Shown here: one piece after another, positions 43,442-52,105 of the stretch
Layout of the letters: every line of letters starts with the position of its first letter
Numbering within the stretch: the stretch's first letter is position 1
Assembly: GCF_014648495.1 (NCBI RefSeq)
Contig: NZ_BMRF01000001.1
Location: 124,001-188,000, forward strand
Direction of reading: 5' to 3'
Source: Actinomadura cremea
GTDB lineage: Bacteria; Actinomycetota; Actinomycetes; Streptosporangiales; Streptosporangiaceae
Length of the DNA: 64,000 nt
Notes under the pieces: model-generated
Databases searched by the model: none
Told to the model about the DNA's origin: nothing
The model's input: only the letters and a program-made list of their open reading frames with translations
Program-made: the position numbers and the translations under genes

Positions 43442-46192
43442 TCAGGCGAGGCCCAGGGCGGCGAGGGCGGCCGTTCCGCGGGCGGCGTGCTCGCCGCCCG
43501 CGAGGACCAGGGTCCGGGCCGCCTGGTAGGGGCAGCCCGCGGCGTCGAACGCGGCCGCCGTGGCGAGCAGCCGCTCCGGGTCGCCGTCGAGCAGCGCCCC
43601 GGCGCGCTCCACGATGGCGCCCGCGACCGGATCGCCCGCCGTGAGCTCGCGGGCGCCGGCCAGCCGGGCGCGGGCGTCGGGGCCCCCGGCGAGCACGGTG
43701 GCCTCCGCGCGCAGCGCCACGTACCAGTGGAGCCAGGTCCAGGTGACCCATCTCCACACCTCGCCGGGCTCGGCGGCCGTCCGCTCCAGCGCCTCGGACG
43801 CCCGCCCGTGGTGGAGCAGGCGCATCGCGTCGAAGACCGCGCCGTGGCCGTGGACCCGGTTCGGTGACGTGCCGAAGCGGTCCAGGACCGTGTTCCACTC
43901 GTGCCGGGCGTCCCGGTCGGCGCGCAGGCCGTGGACCATCGCGACGGCGGCCACCGCCGGTTCGAGGTCCGGCCAGACGGGGCTGCCGCACCGCCGCCAG
44001 GCGTCCAGGAACCGGACGGCGCCGGTGAGCACGCCGGCGGCGTCGCCGGCCAGGGCGTCGGCGACCAGCAGCCAGCTCGTCGCGCGGTGCCCCACCTCGG
44101 CCAGCGACGGGTGGTCGGCGAGCCGCCGCGCCCACCGGCGGGCGCCGGGCAGGTCCCCGACGCCGATGCCGGTCTGGGCCGCCTCGCCGAGGGCCTGGAC
44201 GAGCTCGTGCGTGACGGCGGGCGTGGCCGGCGCGGACGACAGGAGGGTGACGCGGCGGCGGGCCGTGGCGGCGGCGGCGAACGTGTCGCCGACCCAGCTC
44301 TGGACGGCCGCGAGCGCGTCGAGCGCGGCGGACTCGGCGGGCGGGTCGCCGGTGCCGTGGGCGAGGTCGACCGCCCGTTCGGCGCGCGCGAGCGTCTCCG
44401 CCACGACGTCGGCGTGCGGGTCCTGGTCGGCGCCGAACGCGTCGGCGACGGACGCGGCCTCGGCCAGCGCGACGGCCGCCCGTGCGGCGGGGTCGGCACC
44501 GGCGGGCCCGCGCGCCTCGGCGATCAGCGCGAGGGTCTCGCCGGGGGACGGCGTCCGGACGAACGTGCCCGAGAACCGGTACACGGTCGTCGCGGCGGTC
44601 GCCAGGTCGGCGGCGGCGCGGGCGGCGTCGCCGGACCGGGCGGCGGCGTCCGCGGCGGCCCGGTGCAGGCGGTACGCGTCGTCGCCGTGCATGCGGCACC
44701 CGGCGACGGCGGCGGCGTGCCGGAGCATCGCCGCGGCGGCGGCCGGGTCGGCGGCGAGCGCGGCCGCCTGCTCGTACCGCTGCTGGGACTCGCCGACGAG
44801 GTTGCGGGTGAAGGCGAGTTCCGCCAGGTGCCGCGCGAGGTCGTGCGCGTCCGCGCGGTGGTCCGGCTCGTCGGCCGCCCACGCGAGCGCGGCGCGCAGG
44901 TCGTCGGCGACGGCGTCGAACCGGGGGCGCCAGTCCGCTCCGGCGGCGGCGAGGCCCTCGGCCCTGGCCAGGCACCAGCGCAGGTGCCGGGTGCGGGCGC
45001 CGGCCAGCTCGCCGGCCTCGGTGAGCCGCTCGGTCCCGTACTGGCGGATCGTCTCCAGCGCCCGGTACTCGGTCCCGCCGGGGGACGCCCGGACGGCCAG
45101 CAGGCTCTGCTCCGCGAGGCGGGCCAGCCCGTCGGCGACGACGACCGCGTCGGCGCCGGCCACCTCCGCCGCCGCCGAGGCGGTGAACGGCGCCACGAAC
45201 ACCGACACGCGCCGCAGGAGCTCGCGGTCGGCCGGTTCCAGCAGGGTGTGGCTCCAGTCCACCGCCGCCCGCACCGAACGGTGCCGGTCGTCCGCGCGGG
45301 AGCCGCCGGTGAGCGTCCGCAGCGGCTGGGCCAGGGCGGCGGTGAGGCCGTCCAGCCCGAGCGTGGGGTACCGGGCGGCGGCCAGCTCGATCGCCAGCGC
45401 CATGCCGTCCAGCCGCTCGCAGATCGAGCGGATGTGGTCGTGCAGCGGGGGGTCGAGCGGCCAGCCGATCGCCGTCGCCCGTTCCTTGAACAGCGCGACC
45501 GCGTCGTCGGACAGCGACAGCGGCGGGACCTCGTACGCCCGCTCGAACGGCACCATCAGCCGGGCCCGGCTCGTGGCCAGCACCGCCACCCGGGGGCACG
45601 CCGGGAGCAGCCGCTCCAGGAACAGCGCCACGCCGTCCCGCACCTGCTCGCAGTTGTCCAGGACGAGCAGGGCGTGCCGGTCGGCCAGCGCCGCGGCCAC
45701 CGACCCGTCCATGCCGCGGCCGGGCTGCTCGCCGAGGCCGAGCGCGGCGGCGACCGCGTCCGCGACCATCCCCGGGTCGGTGACCGGCACCAGGTCGACG
45801 AACCACGCCCCGTCCGCGAACGCGCCGGACGCGTCCGCGGCGACCGTCAGCGCGAGCCGGGTCTTCCCCACTCCGCCCGGCCCGACCGCGGTCACCTGCC
45901 GGTACTTCGTGATCATCTCGGTCAGCTCGGCGCGCTCGCCCGCCCGGCCGACGAACGAGGTCAGCGGGGCCGGCAGGACGGGCGCCGGGTGCGCCGCGCC
46001 GGCGGCGTGCCGGCTCGCGGCGGCTCGCCCGGCGAGCGCCCGCCGGTCCGGGACGTCCAGCTTCCGCAGCAGTGCGGAGACATGGCTCTCGACGGTGCGG
46101 ACCGAGATGAACAGGCGTGCCGCGATCTCGGCGTTGCTGAGGTGGTCCCCGACCAGCTCCAGCACCTCGGCTTCCCGGGGCGAAACATCCAC
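43442..46192 (-). CDS. LuxR-type regulator with N-terminal HTH and AAA/NB-ARC ATPase
   Basis: A 916-residue protein; GTG 46192 (VDVSPREAEVLELVGDHLSN) starts directly at the LuxR HTH (residues 3-60, AEIAARLFISVRTVESHVSA). Unusually for this class the HTH is N-terminal. An ATPase follows with Walker A AVGPGGVGKTRLALTVAADA near residue 105, Walker B ALLVLDNCEQVRDGVALFLE, and the NB-ARC-like ERLDGMALAIELAAARYPT. The remaining 500 residues are Ala-rich TPR-like repeats. The start lies 155 bases from the divergent gene for a VOC protein, so it probably controls the two VOC genes. Confidence 0.9.
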   Translation of the reverse strand: MDVSPREAEVLELVGDHLSNAEIAARLFISVRTVESHVSALLRKLDVPDRRALAGRAAASRHAAGAAHPAPVLPAPLTSFVGRAGERAELTEMITKYRQVTAVGPGGVGKTRLALTVAADASGAFADGAWFVDLVPVTDPGMVADAVAAALGLGEQPGRGMDGSVAAALADRHALLVLDNCEQVRDGVALFLERLLPACPRVAVLATSRARLMVPFERAYEVPPLSLSDDAVALFKERATAIGWPLDPPLHDHIRSICERLDGMALAIELAAARYPTLGLDGLTAALAQPLRTLTGGSRADDRHRSVRAAVDWSHTLLEPADRELLRRVSVFVAPFTASAAAEVAGADAVVVADGLARLAEQSLLAVRASPGGTEYRALETIRQYGTERLTEAGELAGARTRHLRWCLARAEGLAAAGADWRPRFDAVADDLRAALAWAADEPDHRADAHDLARHLAELAFTRNLVGESQQRYEQAAALAADPAAAAAMLRHAAAVAGCRMHGDDAYRLHRAAADAAARSGDAARAAADLATAATTVYRFSGTFVRTPSPGETLALIAEARGPAGADPAARAAVALAEAASVADAFGADQDPHADVVAETLARAERAVDLAHGTGDPPAESAALDALAAVQSWVGDTFAAAATARRRVTLLSSAPATPAVTHELVQALGEAAQTGIGVGDLPGARRWARRLADHPSLAEVGHRATSWLLVADALAGDAAGVLTGAVRFLDAWRRCGSPVWPDLEPAVAAVAMVHGLRADRDARHEWNTVLDRFGTSPNRVHGHGAVFDAMRLLHHGRASEALERTAAEPGEVWRWVTWTWLHWYVALRAEATVLAGGPDARARLAGARELTAGDPVAGAIVERAGALLDGDPERLLATAAAFDAAGCPYQAARTLVLAGGEHAARGTAALAALGLA

Positions 46193-46346
46193 GGTCGCAT
46201 TCTGCCGTACGCCCTCGGGGCAGGGTCCGTGCCCGCGCTCCGTAGGCGGATCCGTGGTCGCCACGGATGTGTCCGGGGCGAGCGTGGAGCGAGGCTTGGA
46301 GCAGTTGAACGACGGGTCGACGCGGCCCACGACTCCAGGAGCGACC

Positions 46347-46703
46347 ATGAGCGACCCTTCCGGGCGGGGGATCAGGACCGTGCTGCATCCCGTGAGCGAC
46401 CTGGCGAAGGCCAAGGCGGTGTACGCCGCCCTGCTCGGCGAGGCGCCGCAGACCGACTCGTCCCATTACGTCGGGTTCGAGGTCGGGGGGCAGCACATCG
46501 GGCTGGTCCCGGGCGGCGGACCGCAGGGCCTGACCTCGCCGGTGGCCTACTGGCACGTGCCGGACATCGAGGCGAAGGTCGCCGACCTGGCCGCCGCGGG
46601 CGCGACCGTCAGGGAGGCCCCGCACGACGTCGGCGCCGGACGCCTGGTCGCCACCGTCACCGACCCCGACGGCAACGTCCTCGGGCTCATCCAGGACCGC
46701 TGA
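46347..46703 (+). CDS. VOC family protein (glyoxalase/bleomycin resistance fold)
   Basis: A 118-residue protein, ATG 46347 with AGGAG 6 bases upstream. It is a single VOC module: IRTVLHPVSDLAKAKAVYAA, LLGEAPQTDSSHYVGFEVGG, VAYWHVPDIEAKVADLAAAG and VTDPDGNVLGLIQDR. Histidine and glutamate positions could bind a metal (His near residue 14). Such proteins act on glyoxal adducts, extradiol phenols or antibiotics. It is followed 29 bases later by a two-module VOC gene in the same direction, likely one transcript controlled by the divergent LuxR regulator. Confidence 0.92.
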   Translation: MSDPSGRGIRTVLHPVSDLAKAKAVYAALLGEAPQTDSSHYVGFEVGGQHIGLVPGGGPQGLTSPVAYWHVPDIEAKVADLAAAGATVREAPHDVGAGRLVATVTDPDGNVLGLIQDR

Positions 46704-46732
46704 ACACCCACCTCACCGAAAAGAGAAGCGCC

Positions 46733-47356
46733 ATGACCTCCTTCGAATCCGCCGTCCTGGAAGTCTCCGACCCCGCGGCCGCCGAGTCCTTCTACGCGTC
46801 CTTCGGCCTCGCCCCCTACGTGCGCGTCCGCGCCTCCGACGAGCCGACCACCGGCTTCCGCGGCTTCGCGCTGTCGCTCGTCGCGTCCCAGCCCGGCAAC
46901 GTCGACGCCCTCATCGGCGCGGCCGTCGACGCCGGCGCCACGACGCTGAAGCCCGCCGCGAAGTCGTTCTGGGGCTACGGCGGCGTCGTCCGCGCCCCGG
47001 ACGGGACGATCTGCAAGGTCGCGTCGTCCAAGAAGAAGGACTCCACGCCCGCCGCCCGGGAGTTCGACCAGATCACGCTCCTGCTGGGAGTCGCGGACGT
47101 CAAGGCGAGCAAGCGGTTCTACGTCGACCGCGGCCTGACCGTCGCGAAGAGCTTCGGCGGCAAGTACGCCGAGTTCGACACCCCGTCGTCGGCCGTCACG
47201 CTGGCGCTCTACCCGCGCCGCGCCCTCGCCAAGGACACCGGCGTCGCCCAGGAGGGCACCGGCTCGCACCGGCTCGTGCTGGTCGGCGGCGGCGCCCCCG
47301 TCACCGACCCGGACGGGTTCGTGTGGGAGGCCGCGCCCGTCCGAAGCCCGGCCTGA
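46733..47356 (+). CDS. VOC/glyoxalase-like protein with two modules
   Basis: A 207-residue protein, ATG 46733 with AAGAGAAG upstream. Two VOC half-barrel repeats are visible: module one from FESAVLEVSDPAAAESFYAS to APDGTICKVASSKKKD, module two from FDQITLLLGVADVKASKRFY to VTDPDGFVWEAAPV. The metal-binding His/Glu set of true glyoxalases is largely absent, so binding or another chemistry is more likely. This form is abundant in Actinobacteria without known function. A decayed TetR gene lies just downstream. Confidence 0.9.
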   Translation: MTSFESAVLEVSDPAAAESFYASFGLAPYVRVRASDEPTTGFRGFALSLVASQPGNVDALIGAAVDAGATTLKPAAKSFWGYGGVVRAPDGTICKVASSKKKDSTPAAREFDQITLLLGVADVKASKRFYVDRGLTVAKSFGGKYAEFDTPSSAVTLALYPRRALAKDTGVAQEGTGSHRLVLVGGGAPVTDPDGFVWEAAPVRSPA

Positions 47357-47389
47357 CCGGGTCGTCCGGCCGGGGAGGACGGTCCGTGG

Positions 47390-47560
47390 TCACCGGCGGG
47401 TGGGCCGGACGCGGGCCGGCAGGCCGTCCAGGAGCATCTCCAGGCCGAGCCGCAGGCCGTCGGGCTGCGCTTCCTCGTCGTCGCCGAAGAGGGTGGACGC
47501 GCATCGCGCTGTCCATGATCGCGTCCAGACCGGCCCGCCGGACTCCCCGCCGGTCGTGCG
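47390..47560 (-). pseudogene. TetR-family regulator C-terminal remnant
   Basis: Minus-strand frames give AGLDAIMDSAMR and, after a frameshift near 47510, ASTLFGDDEEAQPDGLRLGL followed by EMLLDGLPARVRP and a stop at 47392-47390. The order is that of the last 50 residues of a TetR regulator. The HTH is missing. It sits between the VOC genes and the large SARP regulator. Confidence 0.5.
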
Positions 47561-47580
47561 CCGCGCAGCGAACGGGCCCG

Positions 47581-50500
47581 CTACTCCGCGGCCCACAGGG
47601 CGGAGATCTCGGCGGCGCGCTCGACGTGCGGGGCCGGATCCCGGCCGAGCATGCGGGCGAGGTCGCCGAGGGTGCGGGCGGGCGGGGCCATGGCGACCGA
47701 CAGGCTCTCCAGCCCGGCGGGCGGTCCGTCCCGGTACGGGAGCAGCTCCGCGTACACCTCGGCCGCCTCGTCCACGTCGCCGAGGGCCATCACCGTCATG
47801 GCGCGGAACGTGCTGAACGCCGTGAAGAAGTAGTCGGGGTGGATCGCCTTCGCCGAACGGTGCAGGCGCCGCGCCTCGTCCGGGCGCCCGGCGGCGGCGT
47901 GCGCGGCGGCGAGGACGTCGGCGGCGACCGGCAGCAGCTCGGGCGGGACGTTCCCGGCCTCGTCCGCGAACGCGTGCAGGGTCCCGCGCGACACGGCCAG
48001 CGTCGCGCGGGCGAGCAGCACGAACCCGGCGGCGTGCAGGGAGCCCTGCGCGGCCATCGCCGCGGTCGCCGCGCCGTACCGGCGTTCGGCGTCGTCGAGG
48101 CGTCCGCCCGCGTGGGCGAGCGCGGCCAGCGCGATCTCGGAGACGGCCGCCGCCTCGGGCATCCGGTACCGGGCGGCCAGCTCGGCGGCCTCGGCGACGC
48201 GGCCGCGCGCCTCGTCCGGACGCTGCCCGTGCACGGCGATCGCGGCGAGGTTGTAGGCGCTCGACCAGCGCGCGGCGGGCATGTCGTGCTCGGTGCCGAG
48301 GACGCGCAGCTCGCGGGCCCGCTCCGTCCAGACTGCGGCGTCGCGGCGGTCGAGTTCGCGGAGGAGCGTGAAAAGCGTCAGCACGCGCAGCCGGGGGTCG
48401 CCCAGGTCGCGCGCGATCGCGGCGGCCTGCTCCGCGCCCGCCCGCGCGCGCGGGTCCCCCGTGCCCGACAGCTCGGCGGCGCGGGCGTTGAGGAGCCGGC
48501 AGCGGACGTCCGGGGCGAGGCCGTCGCGGTCGAGGAGGCGGGAGAGCAGGCCGACGACGCGGTCGTCGACGGTGCCGTAGGGGCGCTGCAACCAGGGGAC
48601 GGGTTCGGTCCACGCGGTGAAGGCGGCGCGCAGCAGGTCGTCGCGTCCGGCTCGTTCGGCCAGGTCGACGGCCTGGCCGCGGGTGGCGCGGGCGTCCTGG
48701 AGCGCGCCCGCGCGGATCTGCGCGCGCAGCAGGCGGCCCAGCAGGTCGACGCGGGCGGCGTCGTCCCGGTCCGGGTCGCGGTCGAACGACTCCAGCGCCC
48801 GGGTGAGCAGCCCGACGGCCGTCTCGTGCGCGTAGCGGTGCTCGGCCAGGTCGGCGGCCCGGATCGCGTACCGGACGGCCTTGGCGGCGGTCGCGGCGGA
48901 CGCGGCGCGGTGGAAGTGGTGCGCCAGCGCGGGCGCGTCGTGCGGGGTCAGGCGTTCGAGGGCCGCGCCGAGCCGGGCGTGCATGCGGGTGCGGCGCAGC
49001 GCGCTGAGGTCGGCGACCATCGTGTCCCGGACGAGCGCGTGCGCGAACCGGACGCGGCCCGGCGCGGGTTCGGTGAGCAGCCCGGCGACGAGCCCCGCGT
49101 CGAGCGCGTCCAGCACCTCGTCCTCGCCGGTGTCGGCGGCCCGGACGAGCGCGTCCACGTCGGCCTCGGCGCCCGCGACCGCGGCCAGCCGCAGGACGGC
49201 GACGGCGGGTTCGGGCAGCCGCGCGAGACGGCGGCGCAGCACGTCCCGCACCCCCTCGGGAACCCGCGAGGTCGCCACGAGGGCGCCCTCGCCGCCGAGC
49301 AGCCGCGCGCTCTCCCGCACGTAGAAGGGGTTGCCGCCGGTCCGTTCGGCGAGCGCGGCGACCGTGGCGGCGTCCACGCCGGCGGCGCCCTCGGCGGCGA
49401 TGATCCGGGCGACGGCCGGTTCGGGCAGCCCGCGCAGCGGCAGCCGCAGCGGGGACCGGCGGGCCAGCACGGCGAGGGTCTCGGTGAGGCGCGCGCCGGT
49501 TTCCTCCGCGCGGAACGCGGCGACCACGAGCAGCGGCCCGTCCCCGGCGGCGGCGGCGAGCAGCGCGAGGGTCTCGGCGTCGGCCCAGTGCAGGTCGTCG
49601 AGCATGACGGCGAGCGGACGGCGCCGGGCCGCGTCGTTCAGCCACGTCCAGACGGCCCGGTGCAGCCGGAACCGTCCGCCCGTGGCGTCGCGGGGCTCGG
49701 CGGCGGCCGCGTCCCGCAGCAGCGGGGCGACCTCGCCGGGGGCCGGTTCGTGCCGGGCGAGCGCGGTGAGGGCCTCCGTCCACGCCCAGGCGGCGGGCGC
49801 GCTCTCGCTCTGCGGGCAGCGGCCGGTCACGACGAGCCGGCCGCGCCGTTCCAGGACCTCCGCGAGCCGGGCCAGCAGCGCGGTCTTGCCGAGTCCGGCC
49901 TCACCGGTGACGAGCGCGACGCGCAGGCCGCCGCGGTCGGCGAGGTCGGTCAGCGCGGCCAGTTCGCCGTCGCGGCCGAGGAAGAGCTCCCGTTCGGGGG
50001 CGGGCTCGGGCGCCGGCAACGGGGCGGGCGAGGGGAGGTCGAGGACGTCCGCGCGTCCCCGCAGGATCGCCGTCTCCACGTCGGCCAGCGCGGGCCCCGG
50101 GTCGAGGCCGAGCTCGTCGGCGAGCGTGGCGCGGGCCCGGCGGAGGACGGCGAGGGCGTCGGCCTGACGGCCCGCGCCCCGCAGCGCGAGCGCCAGCAGC
50201 CGCCACCCCTCCTCGCGGAGCGGCGCGTCGCGGGTGAGGAGCTCGGCCTCGGGCACGGCCCCGGCGGCGTCGCCCGCCCGCAGCATGCCCGCGACGTGCC
50301 GTTCCCGGGCGGCCAGCCGCAGCTCGTCCAGCCGGACGATCTCGGCCCGCGCCCACTCCGCGTCGGCGAACTCCGCGAACGCCGGTCCCCGCCACAGGGC
50401 GAGCGCCTCCGCCGAACGGTCCGGCTCCCGGACGAGCGCGCCGAACCGCCACGCGTCCACGGCGTCGTCCGGGAGGCGCAGCGCGTAGCCGGGCGCGACC

Positions 50501-50778
50501 GAGACGAGCACCCGCGCCGGGGCGCGCGGCGCCCGTTCGGGCTCGAGCAGCCTGCGCAGGTTGGAGATGTAGGACTGCAGGGTGGTGACGGCCTGGGCCG
50601 GGGGCTCGCCGTGCCACAGATCCTCGATCAGGCGGTCGACCGACACCACCTGCCCGCGCGCGGCGACCAGCAGCGCCAGCACGGCCCGCTGCCGGGGCCC
50701 GCCGAGCGCCGCCCGGACGCCCGACACCTCGGCCTCGAACGTACCGAGCACCCGAATCCGCACCCGAATCCCCACCAT
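47581..50778 (-). CDS. SARP (BTAD) regulator with ATPase and TPR domains
   Basis: A 1065-residue protein; ATG 50778 (MVGIRVRIRVLGTFEAEVSG) is favoured over 50814 because homologues begin at the first strand of the winged helix. Domains: OmpR-like DNA binding 1-95 (VVSVDRLIEDLWHGEPPAQA), BTAD 100-250 (LWRGPAFAEFADAEWARAEI, DELGLDPGPALADVETAILR), AAA ATPase with Walker A ALVTGEAGLGKTALLARLAE near 300 and Walker B PLAVMLDDLHWADAETLALL. A long helical TPR region runs to the end. It starts 95 bases from the divergent hemerythrin gene, with four CCAAG repeats between them. Confidence 0.9.
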   Translation of the reverse strand: MVGIRVRIRVLGTFEAEVSGVRAALGGPRQRAVLALLVAARGQVVSVDRLIEDLWHGEPPAQAVTTLQSYISNLRRLLEPERAPRAPARVLVSVAPGYALRLPDDAVDAWRFGALVREPDRSAEALALWRGPAFAEFADAEWARAEIVRLDELRLAARERHVAGMLRAGDAAGAVPEAELLTRDAPLREEGWRLLALALRGAGRQADALAVLRRARATLADELGLDPGPALADVETAILRGRADVLDLPSPAPLPAPEPAPERELFLGRDGELAALTDLADRGGLRVALVTGEAGLGKTALLARLAEVLERRGRLVVTGRCPQSESAPAAWAWTEALTALARHEPAPGEVAPLLRDAAAAEPRDATGGRFRLHRAVWTWLNDAARRRPLAVMLDDLHWADAETLALLAAAAGDGPLLVVAAFRAEETGARLTETLAVLARRSPLRLPLRGLPEPAVARIIAAEGAAGVDAATVAALAERTGGNPFYVRESARLLGGEGALVATSRVPEGVRDVLRRRLARLPEPAVAVLRLAAVAGAEADVDALVRAADTGEDEVLDALDAGLVAGLLTEPAPGRVRFAHALVRDTMVADLSALRRTRMHARLGAALERLTPHDAPALAHHFHRAASAATAAKAVRYAIRAADLAEHRYAHETAVGLLTRALESFDRDPDRDDAARVDLLGRLLRAQIRAGALQDARATRGQAVDLAERAGRDDLLRAAFTAWTEPVPWLQRPYGTVDDRVVGLLSRLLDRDGLAPDVRCRLLNARAAELSGTGDPRARAGAEQAAAIARDLGDPRLRVLTLFTLLRELDRRDAAVWTERARELRVLGTEHDMPAARWSSAYNLAAIAVHGQRPDEARGRVAEAAELAARYRMPEAAAVSEIALAALAHAGGRLDDAERRYGAATAAMAAQGSLHAAGFVLLARATLAVSRGTLHAFADEAGNVPPELLPVAADVLAAAHAAAGRPDEARRLHRSAKAIHPDYFFTAFSTFRAMTVMALGDVDEAAEVYAELLPYRDGPPAGLESLSVAMAPPARTLGDLARMLGRDPAPHVERAAEISALWAAE

Positions 50779-50810
50779 GTCGGATCGATCGTAACCGCCC
50801 GTCCCGGTCC

Positions 50811-50849
50811 CCAAGCCGGCTCCAAGTCACGTTCCAAGCCGGTTCCAAG
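50811..50849 (+). promoter_or_regulatory. Four CCAAG direct repeats, probable SARP binding site
   Basis: CCAAG occurs at 50811, 50822, 50834 and 50845 (spacing 11, 12, 11), the middle two repeats sharing CCAAGCCGG with the first. SARP proteins are known to bind heptamer direct repeats at 11-bp phasing just before the -10 box. The site lies between the SARP gene and the hemerythrin gene, so direct regulation of the latter is likely. Confidence 0.6.
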
Positions 50850-50872
50850 GCGTCCGGCCCAGTCTTGGGGAC

Positions 50873-51970
50873 ATGAGCACCGACACCAGCACCGACACCG
50901 GCACCGGCACCGGCACCGGCACCGGCACCGGCACCGGCACGATCACCACCTCCTTCACCCACGGCATGGTCGTCATCCACCGGGGGCTCCGCCGCGAGTC
51001 GCGCGTGCTGGCCGAGCTGGTCGGCGCGACCCGGCCCGGCGACCGCCGCCGCGCCCGCGCCGTCGCCGCGCACCTCGCGGACTACCTGCTCGGCCTGCAC
51101 AACCACCACCACGGCGAGGACGAGCTGATCTGGCCGCTGCTGCTGTCGCGGGTGGACCTGGACGCCGACGTCGTGCTGCGGATGGAGGCCCAGCACGAGC
51201 GGGTCGCCGCGACCATCGCGCGGCTGCGCGACCTCGCCGGCCCGTGGGCGCGGACGGCCGACCCCGCCGTCCGCGACGCCCTGGTCGCCGCGCTCGCCGA
51301 GCACCGGGCCGTCCTGGTCGAGCACCTGGACGACGAGGAGGCGCACCTGCTGCCGATCGCCGAACGGCACCTCACCGAGGCCGAATGGAACAAGCAGGGC
51401 GACCATTTCGTCCAGCACACCCCCAAGACGAAGCTCCTCACCCTCCTCGGCGTCGTCCTGGAGGACGCGACCCCGCGGGAGCGCGCGGAGTTCCTCGCCG
51501 GGCTGCCCGCGCCCGCCCGCGCGTTCTGGCGGCGCTTCGGGGCACGCCGCCACGCCGCCCGGATGCGCCGGCTCCGCGAGGACGTCCGGACGTCCCGCAC
51601 GGGCACCGCGCTCGCCGTGCTCACCGGCGTCGGCATCACCTACGTCGGGCTGAGCTACCTCATCGACCCGGTGGGCACCGCGTCGTCCTTCGGCCTTCCC
51701 GCGTGGCCGGAGGGCGAGGACGCCGCGTGGCTGAACATCAAGGGCGTGCGCGATCTCGGCACCGGCCTCGCCGTCCTCGCGCTGCTGGCCAAGGGCAGGC
51801 GGGAGGCGCTCGGCTGGGTGATGCTCGCGTTCGCGGCGATCCCGGCGGGCGACATGCTGACCATCCTCGCGCACCACGGCTCGAAGGCGGCGGCGTTCGG
51901 CGTCCACGGCGCGACGTCCGCCGCGGTGCTGGCCTCGGGCCTGCTGCTCCTGCGCGCCGCCCGCCGCTGA
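50873..51970 (+). CDS. Hemerythrin HHE-domain protein fused to DUF4267-like membrane domain
   Basis: A 365-residue protein, ATG 50873. Residues 1-24 are a Thr/Gly tract made by a hexanucleotide repeat. Residues 28-165 are a hemerythrin HHE domain with the iron ligands in FTHGMVVIHRGLRRESRVLA, LGLHNHHHGEDELIWPLLLS, EAQHERVAATIARLRD and LVEHLDDEEAHLLPIAERHL. Residues 240-365 have four membrane helices like DUF4267 (ALAVLTGVGITYVGLSYLID, LNIKGVRDLGTGLAVLALLA, GAIPAGD-like AFAAIPAGDMLTIL). It may bind oxygen, NO or peroxide and couple this to a membrane partner. The divergent SARP is the likely controller. Confidence 0.85.
   Translation: MSTDTSTDTGTGTGTGTGTGTGTITTSFTHGMVVIHRGLRRESRVLAELVGATRPGDRRRARAVAAHLADYLLGLHNHHHGEDELIWPLLLSRVDLDADVVLRMEAQHERVAATIARLRDLAGPWARTADPAVRDALVAALAEHRAVLVEHLDDEEAHLLPIAERHLTEAEWNKQGDHFVQHTPKTKLLTLLGVVLEDATPRERAEFLAGLPAPARAFWRRFGARRHAARMRRLREDVRTSRTGTALAVLTGVGITYVGLSYLIDPVGTASSFGLPAWPEGEDAAWLNIKGVRDLGTGLAVLALLAKGRREALGWVMLAFAAIPAGDMLTILAHHGSKAAAFGVHGATSAAVLASGLLLLRAARR
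50897..50938 (+). repeat. Hexanucleotide tandem repeat (ACCGGC)7
   Basis: Seven exact copies of ACCGGC near the start of the hemerythrin gene code a Thr-Gly tract. A change in copy number would keep the frame, altering only linker length. Repeat slippage is expected to make it variable between strains. Confidence 0.85.
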
Positions 51971-52105
51971 CCGGCGGCCCGTCCCCCGCGCGAGCTACCG
52001 GCGACTGATCCCCGCAGCGGGATGTCCGGGCCCGTCCGCGCTGCCTAATCTCCGTTGGGTCGCGAAGCAGCCGCCTCGCGGACACCGATCGGGAAGGCCG
52101 GAAAC

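Noticed and set aside
43560-46703. 1047-residue plus-strand frame opposite the LuxR regulator
   Set aside because: It is an Ala/Ser/Arg-rich shadow. Only its last 118 residues, starting at 46347, are a real VOC protein.
47323-52008. 1561-residue plus-strand open frame
   Set aside because: It runs antisense to the SARP gene and out of frame through the hemerythrin gene. Its composition (Arg, Gly, Gln, Pro) is that of a shadow, not a protein.
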